A stretch of DNA of 64,000 nucleotides from Corynebacterium silvaticum. Its GTDB lineage: Bacteria; Actinomycetota; Actinomycetes; Mycobacteriales; Mycobacteriaceae. The notes under the pieces are model-generated. The model was not told the origin of the DNA. It was given only the letters and a program-made list of their open reading frames with translations, and did no database searches. The stretch spans positions 682,001-746,000 of the forward strand of contig NZ_SDQO02000002.1 in the NCBI RefSeq assembly GCF_004382825.2, read 5' to 3'. Within the stretch, counting starts at the first letter, position 1. Each line of letters begins with the position of its first letter. The position numbers were made by a program, and so were the translations under genes. Of the stretch, positions 57,282-64,000 are shown piece by piece.

Positions 57282-58931
57282 TTGCGACATCGCTTTGTTG
57301 AGCTGTGGCGCACCTCGCTCCAATTCAAGGTTCTCGGATCTATCTTCGCGGCATCGCTGGTAGTCATGATGATCTTGGCCTTTGTATTGGTCAGCTTTGT
57401 CACCCAGCGGTTAATCAACACCAAGTTAGACATCGCAAACTCGGAGATCGATCGTGCATGCGTGTCCGTGGAGCAACAAATCAAGGCCACTGGTGCCTCC
57501 AGTAGCGTGCAGGTTCGTCTCAATTCTGCCCGGGCTGCGCTGGCCAACAAGGTGGCATCCGCAGAGGACCAGGCGGTCTATGAGCCAGTCATCCTGGTCA
57601 ACAACCCCGATGGTTCTGTCATCGCCTCTCCGGAGGGATACCGCATCCCAGAGCGGCTTCGGAGCTTTGTGGATCAACGGCAGGTTTCCTATCAATTTGC
57701 CACCATCGATCGCGCCAACGGCACAACCTACAAGGCCCTCATCATCGGAACCCCCACCAATTCCGATATTCCTAACACACAAGTCTATCTAGTGATGTCC
57801 ATGGAATCCGACGAGGCAACCCTGGCGCTCTTGCGCGGTTTGTTCTCGGGTGCGGCCATTGTCTTGGTAGTGCTGCTTGTGGGGATCACCTGGCTGCTCA
57901 CACAGCAGGTGATCACGCCGGTGCGTTCTGCCAGCCGTATCGCGGAGCGCTTTAGCTCAGGCCATTTACGCGAGCGCATGGTAGTTGATGGGGAAGACGA
58001 GATGGCGCGTCTGGCAATGAGTTTTAACTCCATGGCTGAGTCCCTGTCCAAACAAATCGCGCAGCTGGAAGAGTACGGCAATCTACAACGCCAGTTCACC
58101 TCGGATGTGTCCCACGAGCTAAGGACCCCGCTTACCACGGTCCGCATGGCCGCAGACATGATCGCAGACGGTTCCGACGACCTCTCGCCCGGTGCGAAGC
58201 GCGCCTCCGAACTCATGGTGCGAGAGCTCGATCGCTTTGAAGCACTGTTGGCAGACCTGCTGGAGATTTCTCGCCACGATGCAGGCGTTGCAGACCTCGC
58301 AGAGAGCAACCTTGATATTCGCGCGTGCATTAACGCAGCGTGGCAGCAGGTCGAGCACCTTGCACAAGAGTTGGGCATCGACGTGCGTTTTGACGTCCCC
58401 GCCGAGTCTGTAAACCTGGTGGGCGATTCACGCAGGATAGAAAGAGTGCTGCGTAATCTTCTGGCCAATGCCGTTGACCATGCGGATGGAAAGCCTGTCG
58501 ACGTTCACTGCGCCGTCACCGAAGACGCTGTAGCAGTGGCCGTTGTAGACCATGGCGTGGGGCTGAAATCTGGTCAGGAAGAGCTGGTGTTTAACCGGTT
58601 CTGGCGCGCCGATCCATCCCGGGTCCGTCATTCCGGCGGTACGGGGCTAGGGCTGGCGATTTCCCGTGAAGATGCGGTCTTGCATGGCGGAACTTTGGCA
58701 GCAGCGGGTGTGCCAGGGCAGGGCACCATGTTTTTGCTTACGCTGCCGCTCACCCCACGCTCCGATATCACGACTGCCCCCATCGAACTTGCAGCCCCGG
58801 GCTCTTTGACGTCCGAAGAACCGGAAACGTCCGGTGACGTTGAAGCACCCGCAGTAGAAGAGATAGCGGAAGAACCTCTGAGCCAGAATGTGCAGCAAGG
58901 CGAAGACACCGAGGAAAGGCTAGGGAAATAG
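57282..58931 (+). CDS. mtrB: Sensor histidine kinase MtrB
   Basis: 549 residues from a TTG at 57282; no ATG or GTG is in frame upstream before the mtrA stop, and the ribosome site is weak. Two membrane helices (about 20-42 and 185-207) bracket an extracytoplasmic sensor domain; then HAMP, the dimerisation domain with the phospho-acceptor His 278 in 'SDVSHELRTPLTTVRM', and the ATPase domain with 'LRNLLANAVDHADG', 'VVDHGVGL' and 'GGTGLGLAISRE'. The 70-residue acidic C-terminal tail is disordered. It phosphorylates MtrA. lpqB follows after one base. Confidence 0.95.
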   Translation: MRHRFVELWRTSLQFKVLGSIFAASLVVMMILAFVLVSFVTQRLINTKLDIANSEIDRACVSVEQQIKATGASSSVQVRLNSARAALANKVASAEDQAVYEPVILVNNPDGSVIASPEGYRIPERLRSFVDQRQVSYQFATIDRANGTTYKALIIGTPTNSDIPNTQVYLVMSMESDEATLALLRGLFSGAAIVLVVLLVGITWLLTQQVITPVRSASRIAERFSSGHLRERMVVDGEDEMARLAMSFNSMAESLSKQIAQLEEYGNLQRQFTSDVSHELRTPLTTVRMAADMIADGSDDLSPGAKRASELMVRELDRFEALLADLLEISRHDAGVADLAESNLDIRACINAAWQQVEHLAQELGIDVRFDVPAESVNLVGDSRRIERVLRNLLANAVDHADGKPVDVHCAVTEDAVAVAVVDHGVGLKSGQEELVFNRFWRADPSRVRHSGGTGLGLAISREDAVLHGGTLAAAGVPGQGTMFLLTLPLTPRSDITTAPIELAAPGSLTSEEPETSGDVEAPAVEEIAEEPLSQNVQQGEDTEERLGK

Positions 58932-58932
58932 T

Positions 58933-60669
58933 ATGGCTAGAGTGGCTCGCTTAGGGCTATCGGTCGGGCTCGTCGGTGTTCTGGTGAGCGCTTGTACAAC
59001 TCTGCCCAGCGGTTCGGATCCCCAGGCTATCCGAGGTTTTGACGTGAGTACCTCCACTGAGCAGCAAGCGCCAGTTGCGGGACAAGAGCCGGACTTGTTG
59101 TTGCGCGATTTCTACGAGGCAAGCACGAACCCTTCCCAACGCTATAAACGCGCAAGAGGCTATCTCACAGGTGCTGCTTCTGAGCGGTGGTCTCCCAGTA
59201 CAAGCGTATTGGTGCTGGACGGGATCGATATTAATTCCTCTGCGAGTAGCTCAGCGTCGCGCCGGGTATTTGATGTGCGTGGCAACATTGTGGGTTCGCT
59301 TGAAGAAGGCGGATCGTACGTTTCTAAAAATGAGAGTTATAGCACCACCATCACTTTGGAAAGGGTTAATTCTGAGTGGCGGATAGCTGAGCTTCCTGAC
59401 CAGATTGTGGTGCAGCGCAATGAGCTGTGGAATCACTATGACCCAAAGCAGCTGTATTTCTTTGATACCAGCGGATCAACGCTGGTATCGGATCGGCGCT
59501 GGGTATTCAAGGATTCGAGTGCATCGCGCAACAGCGTAGAGAGCGCGCTACTTACCTTGATGATCGGCGGGCCTTCACGCAATCTCACCCCTGGCGTGGT
59601 TAATGAGGTGCCTTCTGGGGCAGCTTTTGCGGGTTTGAGTAATGGCTTTTATCAATTCACCGGCATGTCCGGCTTGGGTCAAGACGAGATACGGAGGCTT
59701 TCTGCACAATTCGTGTGGACGCTTGCGCTTTCGGGTTCGGCAGGGCCGTTCAAATTTGCCTTTGATGGGGTTCCGATCAAATCTGAGCGTCGTGATAGTG
59801 AAGAGCTCACTGTGGATGACTTTGCAGAGTACAACCCGCAAGCAGGTGCGTCGGTGTCCACAGAAACCTATGCTTTGACTAACGGCAGCTTGCGCAGCGT
59901 CGTGGGCGGTCAAGCAGCGCCCGTGGCCGGTCCTTATGGGGCGGTGCACGATATTGAGTCAGTGGCGATCTCAAGCAAAGACAAGGTGACTGCTGCGGTG
60001 CGAGCCGTGGGGAGTGGAGACACGAAAAAATCTAGTTTGTTGCTGGGCACTGTGGGTGGAAATTATTCCGAAGTTTTGTCGGCTAAGACAATGACCAAAC
60101 CGACATTTGAGCCAGGTGCATCGTCGCTGTGGACGGTACAAGATGGTCGCAAGATTATTCGTCTTGCGCGTTCTTCCTCAGGTGGAGACATCGTGGAAAC
60201 CGAGGTGTCTATGGACGGGCTTGCGGAGGCGTCGAGTGGCATATCAATGTTGCAGCTCTCGCGCAGTGGCGTACGCGCTGCGATGATTATCGGCGGGCGC
60301 GTGTATATCGGCATTGTGTCGCGTCCCAACGCTGGAGAACGCAAGATCACCAATATCCATGAAGTCATGCCGGCGATCCAAGATACGGCAGTGTCTCTTG
60401 ACTGGGAGAGCAATGGCTCTTTGATCGTGGGGACGTCTAGTTCTGAAGCCCCGGTGTGGGTAATTGCACAAGATGGTTCTATCGCAACCAAACTTTCTGC
60501 TGGAAATATTGTTGCGCCTGTGGTCTCGGTCGCCTCAAATTCCTCTACTCGATACATCACTGATGCCCGCGTGGCCCTAGAACTCCCTAACTCTGATTCA
60601 GCTACGGTGTATTGGCGCGAGGTTCAGGGCCTTGAGGGAGGGCGTTCTGTTATCGTGGTGCCGCGTTAA
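58933..60669 (+). CDS. lpqB: Lipoprotein LpqB
   Basis: 578 residues. Signal peptide with the lipid-modified Cys 21 in VSAC, then a GerMN domain (about 190-310) and a C-terminal beta-propeller-like part. In mycobacteria LpqB binds the MtrB sensor domain and tunes signalling, and the gene always follows mtrB, as here with one base between them. It is exported and anchored at the outer face of the cytoplasmic membrane. Confidence 0.95.
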   Translation: MARVARLGLSVGLVGVLVSACTTLPSGSDPQAIRGFDVSTSTEQQAPVAGQEPDLLLRDFYEASTNPSQRYKRARGYLTGAASERWSPSTSVLVLDGIDINSSASSSASRRVFDVRGNIVGSLEEGGSYVSKNESYSTTITLERVNSEWRIAELPDQIVVQRNELWNHYDPKQLYFFDTSGSTLVSDRRWVFKDSSASRNSVESALLTLMIGGPSRNLTPGVVNEVPSGAAFAGLSNGFYQFTGMSGLGQDEIRRLSAQFVWTLALSGSAGPFKFAFDGVPIKSERRDSEELTVDDFAEYNPQAGASVSTETYALTNGSLRSVVGGQAAPVAGPYGAVHDIESVAISSKDKVTAAVRAVGSGDTKKSSLLLGTVGGNYSEVLSAKTMTKPTFEPGASSLWTVQDGRKIIRLARSSSGGDIVETEVSMDGLAEASSGISMLQLSRSGVRAAMIIGGRVYIGIVSRPNAGERKITNIHEVMPAIQDTAVSLDWESNGSLIVGTSSSEAPVWVIAQDGSIATKLSAGNIVAPVVSVASNSSTRYITDARVALELPNSDSATVYWREVQGLEGGRSVIVVPR

Positions 60670-60687
60670 AAACTAAAGCAGGGGGAT

Positions 60688-61296
60688 ATGGTGTGGGAAT
60701 TTCTTTTTCCGCAGGCTTGTGTGGGGTGCGGGAAACCTGGGATACGGATGTGTGGGGAGTGTAAAACTGAGTGGTCACGGGCTCCCCAGCGGGTCACCAC
60801 TCTGGCTGATCCGCACGTTCCTGTGTGGTCTCTGGGCGAGTTTGGCGGAGTACGGCGTAGAACGATCATTAACCTCAAGGAGCGCGGTCGTACAGACGCG
60901 GTGCGTTACCTTGGGTCGGTGGTGGCTGTAGCGGTTGAGTATCTTGCGGCTTTAGGGGAAGTGGAGGAAGACTTTGTGCTGCTTCCTGCCCCGACTCGTA
61001 TGCGCTCCGCACAACAGCGCGGCGGCGACCCAGTTGAATTAATATGCCGCGCCAGTGGCTTGCGCACTGAGCGTGTCTTATGGCATCGGCCAGCTGTGTC
61101 AGATTCGGTCGGATTAGATGTTTCTCAGCGTAGGAGCAACCTTTCTGGAAACGTTTTTCTGACCGGGGTCCCCTCGTCTGCGGTACTCATCGTTGACGAT
61201 GTGATCACAACGGGTGCTACCCTTGCGGAGTCGGTAGCGGTTTTGACCAGTGCGAACGTAAAAATTAGGGGAGCCTTGGGGCTATCAAATGTGTAG
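60688..61296 (+). CDS. ComF/GntX-type phosphoribosyltransferase-like protein
   Basis: 202 residues. N-terminal zinc ribbon CVGCG...CGEC (residues 11-28), then a phosphoribosyltransferase fold with the PRPP loop 'VLIVDDVITTGATLAESV' near 168. In naturally competent bacteria the ComFC relatives act in DNA uptake; elsewhere the role is unclear. It lies 18 bases after lpqB and is probably in the mtrA-mtrB-lpqB transcript. Confidence 0.87.
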   Translation: MVWEFLFPQACVGCGKPGIRMCGECKTEWSRAPQRVTTLADPHVPVWSLGEFGGVRRRTIINLKERGRTDAVRYLGSVVAVAVEYLAALGEVEEDFVLLPAPTRMRSAQQRGGDPVELICRASGLRTERVLWHRPAVSDSVGLDVSQRRSNLSGNVFLTGVPSSAVLIVDDVITTGATLAESVAVLTSANVKIRGALGLSNV

Positions 61297-61433
61297 TAGG
61301 ACAAAACCGGTGGCAAAATGGTTATGACCAGATGTACTCTGGTTCTTGGAAGTTGAAACCCGCCGATATAAGGGAAAGCTGAGTAATCCCACTCATCAAA
61401 AACCGGGCGGCTGATACAGGAAGGTACGTGATT

Positions 61434-62096
61434 ATGACCACGCCTGCTGGAAACAACGAGACTCTGAGCCCTGACGTCCAGGTTTCGATCACTGGCCGCA
61501 ACGTTGAAGTTCCGGAGCACTTTGCGGAACGTGTTAATGCCAAACTCGCTAAGATAGCTCGTCTTGATCCAACACTCACCTTCTTCCACGTCGAGCTGCA
61601 GCACGAGCCCAACCCACGTCGCTCTGAGCAGTCTGACCGTATTCAGATCACGGCTACCGGCAAGGGGCACATTGCTCGGGCTGAGGCTAAGGAAGATAGC
61701 TTCTACGCCGCGCTGGAGACAGCGCTGGCTCGGATGGAGCGTTCCCTGCGTAAGGTGAAGGCTCGCCGTTCCATCTCCCTGTCGGGGCACCGTGCGCCTA
61801 AGGGAGCCGGAGAGGTCGCTGCTGAATTGGTGCAGGAAGCAGAGACAGCTCGCGCTGATTCCCAATATGACCACGATCCTTATGCGGATTCAGTAGAGGA
61901 AGTACTGCCAGGACGAGTTGTTCGTCACAAGGAGCACCCATCCACCCCGATGAGCGTCGACGATGCTCTTTCCGAGATGGAACTTGTGGGCCACGACTTC
62001 TACATGTTTGTTAATGAGGAGACGGGTCGCCCATCGGTTGTCTATCGTCGTCACGCTTTTGACTACGGCCTTATCTCCTTGGCAAAAGAGAGCTAA
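61434..62096 (+). CDS. hpf: Ribosome hibernation promoting factor (long form)
   Basis: 220 residues from the ATG at 61434, with AGGAAGG at 61418-61424 at a normal distance; a GTG at 61428 is too close. The N-terminal S30AE domain (residues 15-115: 'VQVSITGRNVEVPEHFAERV') binds the small ribosomal subunit; the C-terminal domain ('DALSEMELVGHDFYMFVNEETGRPSVVYRRHAFDYGLI') mediates 100S dimerisation. It protects idle ribosomes in stationary phase. A good terminator separates it from secA. Confidence 0.95.
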   Translation: MTTPAGNNETLSPDVQVSITGRNVEVPEHFAERVNAKLAKIARLDPTLTFFHVELQHEPNPRRSEQSDRIQITATGKGHIARAEAKEDSFYAALETALARMERSLRKVKARRSISLSGHRAPKGAGEVAAELVQEAETARADSQYDHDPYADSVEEVLPGRVVRHKEHPSTPMSVDDALSEMELVGHDFYMFVNEETGRPSVVYRRHAFDYGLISLAKES

Positions 62097-62130
62097 ACCT
62101 TAGCTTTTCCTGTGGAAACGAGATAATGCA

Positions 62131-62172
62131 GAACCCGGATTCCCTCTAATAAAGGTGATCCGGGTTCTTTAA
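62131..62172 (+). terminator. Terminator of hpf
   Basis: GAACCCGGAT pairs perfectly with ATCCGGGTTC and is followed by TTTAATTT. Confidence 0.9.
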
Positions 62173-62251
62173 TTTGTTTCGCCTGTGATTACAATGGCGA
62201 AGTTACAGCTATAAACCACATATTTAAAACATTTCTAAGGACTTAGTGCAC

Positions 62252-64000
62252 GTGTTTGGACTTTCCAAGATGCTCCGCGTTGGCGAGGGGCGCGCTGTTA
62301 AGCGGCTGAAGAAAATCGCTGAAGATGTTATCGATCTCGAGCCTCAGTTTTCTGAGCTTTCCGACGACGAGCTCAAGGCAAAGACTAAAGAGTTCCAGGA
62401 CCGAATCGCGGCGGGCGAAACTGTCGACGACCTCCTGCTCGAGGCGTTCGCTGTTGCGCGCGAGGCATCGTGGCGTGTCCTGGGACAGAAGCACTATTTA
62501 GTTCAGGTTATGGGTGGAGCGGCACTGCACTTTGGCAATGTCGCCGAGATGCGCACTGGTGAGGGCAAGACGCTTACCTGTGTGCTCCCCGCGTACCTTA
62601 ATGCCCTGGAAGGCAAGGGCGTTCACGTTGTTACCGTGAACGATTACTTGGCCAAGCGCGATGCTGAGTGGATGGGTCGTGTGCACCGGTGGCTAGGCCT
62701 TGAGGTCGGCGTCATCCTGGCGAATATGCAGCCTACTGAGCGTCGTGCGGCTTATAACGCAGACATTACGTATGGCACGAACAACGAGCTGGGTTTTGAT
62801 TACCTTCGCGACAACATGGTGCGCTCGCTTGACGAGTTGGTGCAGCGTGGACATCATTACGCGATCGTGGATGAGGTTGACTCCATTCTTATCGATGAGG
62901 CTCGTACCCCCCTCATTATTTCCGGCCCGGTCGATGGTTCTTCGCAGTGGTACAGCGTCTTTGCTCAGATCACCCCGCGTTTGACTCGTGACATTCACTT
63001 TGAGGTGGATGCGCGTAAGCGCACCGTGGGTATTAAAGAAGAAGGCGTAGCGTATGTCGAGGATCAGCTGGGAATCGAAAACCTTTACGCGCCTGAGCAC
63101 TCGCAGCTGGTGAGCTACCTCAACAACGCTATCAAGGCGCAGGAGTTGTTTACCCGCGACAAGGACTACATCGTTCGCAATGGCGAGGTTCTTATCGTGG
63201 ACGACTTCACCGGCCGCGTCTTGGATGGTCGCCGCTATAACGAGGGCATGCACCAGGCCATTGAGGCCAAAGAAAACGTGGAGATCAAAAACGAGAACCA
63301 GACCCTTGCTACGATCACCCTGCAGAATTACTTCCGTCTGTATGAAAAGCTCGCTGGAATGACGGGTACTGCGGAGACAGAAGCCTCTGAGCTGCACCAG
63401 ATTTATAAGCTGGACGTCATCCCGATCCCGACTAACCGCGACAATCAGCGCGAAGACATGACAGACCTGGTCTATAAGACCCAGGAAGCTAAGTTTGCTG
63501 CCGTTGTGGATGACATCGCAGAGCGCGTTGCCAAGGGACAGCCGGTGCTCGTAGGTACCACGTCTGTTGAGCGCTCGGAATACCTCTCCAAGCTGCTGCA
63601 GCGCCGTGGCGTGCGACACAGCGTGCTCAACGCCAAGTTCCATGAGCAGGAAGCTCAGATTGTGGCGCAAGCCGGCTTGCCGGGCGCTGTCACGGTTGCT
63701 ACCAACATGGCCGGACGTGGAACGGACATCGTGCTGGGTGGTAACCCAGACATCATCGCGGATATTAACCTGCGTGAGCGTGGGCTCGACCCCGTGGAGA
63801 CCCCGGAAGAGTACGAGGCTGCGTGGGATGAAGAACTGGCCAAGGTGAAAAACCGCGGCGAGAAATTGGCTGAAGAGGTGCGCGACGCTGGTGGCCTGTA
63901 TGTCCTAGGCACTGAGCGCCATGAATCTCGTCGTATCGACAACCAGTTGCGCGGACGCGCGGGCCGTCAGGGCGACCCCGGCACCACCCGTTTCTACCTG
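62252..64000 (+). CDS. secA: Preprotein translocase ATPase SecA1, 3' end outside the window
   Basis: The first 583 codons of SecA from the GTG at 62252 ([19 protein letters not shown]); a GTG two codons upstream lies closer to the AAGGA at 62237-62241, but the chosen start gives the usual corynebacterial N-terminus. Walker A 'MRTGEGKT' at residues 100-107, DEAD-type '[12 protein letters not shown]' near 205, and motifs of the second nucleotide fold ('[25 protein letters not shown]') near the window end. SecA drives export through SecYEG. It is the housekeeping SecA1 by its place next to hpf. Confidence 0.96.
   Translation, partial: MFGLSKMLRVGEGRAVKRLKKIAEDVIDLEPQFSELSDDELKAKTKEFQDRIAAGETVDDLLLEAFAVAREASWRVLGQKHYLVQVMGGAALHFGNVAEMRTGEGKTLTCVLPAYLNALEGKGVHVVTVNDYLAKRDAEWMGRVHRWLGLEVGVILANMQPTERRAAYNADITYGTNNELGFDYLRDNMVRSLDELVQRGHHYAIVDEVDSILIDEARTPLIISGPVDGSSQWYSVFAQITPRLTRDIHFEVDARKRTVGIKEEGVAYVEDQLGIENLYAPEHSQLVSYLNNAIKAQELFTRDKDYIVRNGEVLIVDDFTGRVLDGRRYNEGMHQAIEAKENVEIKNENQTLATITLQNYFRLYEKLAGMTGTAETEASELHQIYKLDVIPIPTNRDNQREDMTDLVYKTQEAKFAAVVDDIAERVAKGQPVLVGTTSVERSEYLSKLLQRRGVRHSVLNAKFHEQEAQIVAQAGLPGAVTVATNMAGRGTDIVLGGNPDIIADINLRERGLDPVETPEEYEAAWDEELAKVKNRGEKLAEEVRDAGGLYVLGTERHESRRIDNQLRGRAGRQGDPGTTRFYL

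Noticed and set aside
62693..63670. A 325-codon open frame on the minus strand opposite secA
   Set aside because: It is fully antisense to secA, whose protein sequence is unmistakable; no ribosome site or domain is visible.
1..64000. CRISPR arrays, insertion sequences, tRNA or rRNA genes
   Set aside because: No direct-repeat array, transposase frame, T-arm consensus or rRNA sequence was seen in the window.

Overview
The window is chromosomal DNA from a Corynebacterium. The genes for a mycolate/arabinogalactan envelope (acyl-CoA carboxylase subunits AccBC, AccE and two AccD proteins; WbbL; an LCP ligase), the MtrAB-LpqB signalling cluster, a WhiB regulator and the order upp - pmmB - amidohydrolase - lpdA - pyc - accBC - sseA - accE/dtsR - birA - purK - purE - trehalose ABC importer - lcpA/wbbL/manC - whcD - pmmA - manA - sahH - tmk - mtrAB - lpqB - hpf - secA all fit that genus and closely follow the C. 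glutamicum gene order as I remember it. Moderate GC and several broken genes suggest the diphtheriae/ulcerans/pseudotuberculosis group, but I cannot fix the species from sequence alone.

Layout. 1-8.2 kb: a leftward cell-wall hydrolase operon, upp, an XRE regulator, pmmB, an M20 amidohydrolase and the flavoprotein LpdA. 8.3-14.3 kb: pyruvate carboxylase split by a frameshift, a broken MFS exporter and a small unknown gene. 14.3-29.9 kb: the acyl-CoA carboxylase region (accBC, accE, dtsR2, dtsR1, birA), interrupted by a rhodanese, a frameshifted Cj0069-like gene, a membrane acyltransferase, maf and a ribokinase/LacI pair with a clear operator. 29.9-32.7 kb: a PH-domain membrane protein, purK, purE and a DUF218 gene. 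32.7-38.1 kb: the least conserved part, holding a metal/siderophore-type ABC importer whose permease and ATPase are one polypeptide, a C-terminal remnant of the hydrogenase maturation gene hypD, a broken MFS gene and a G10 tract. 38.1-46.5 kb: trehalose-type ABC importer without its own ATPase, a TIGR03089 protein, LcpA, WbbL and the GDP-mannose pyrophosphorylase. 46.5-64 kb: whcD, mannose-metabolism genes (pmmA, manA), sahH, tmk, mtrA-mtrB-lpqB, a comF-like gene, hpf and the first two thirds of secA.

Working together: AccBC (biotin carboxylase plus biotin carrier), AccE and the two AccD carboxyltransferases form the malonyl-CoA and long-chain acyl-CoA carboxylases for fatty and mycolic acids, and BirA attaches their biotin and that of pyruvate carboxylase. 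ManA, PmmA and ManC form the fructose-6-P to GDP-mannose route for lipoglycans; WbbL and LcpA build and attach arabinogalactan; MtrAB-LpqB is the envelope/cell-cycle sensor system.

No CRISPR array, transposase, tRNA or rRNA was seen. No clearly new multi-gene system was found. The main unusual points are five disrupted genes in 64 kb, the hypD remnant beside a fused ABC importer, the G10 tract by a broken transporter, and a dispersed palindrome (core AAGAATCGWCGATTCTT) found both between and inside genes.
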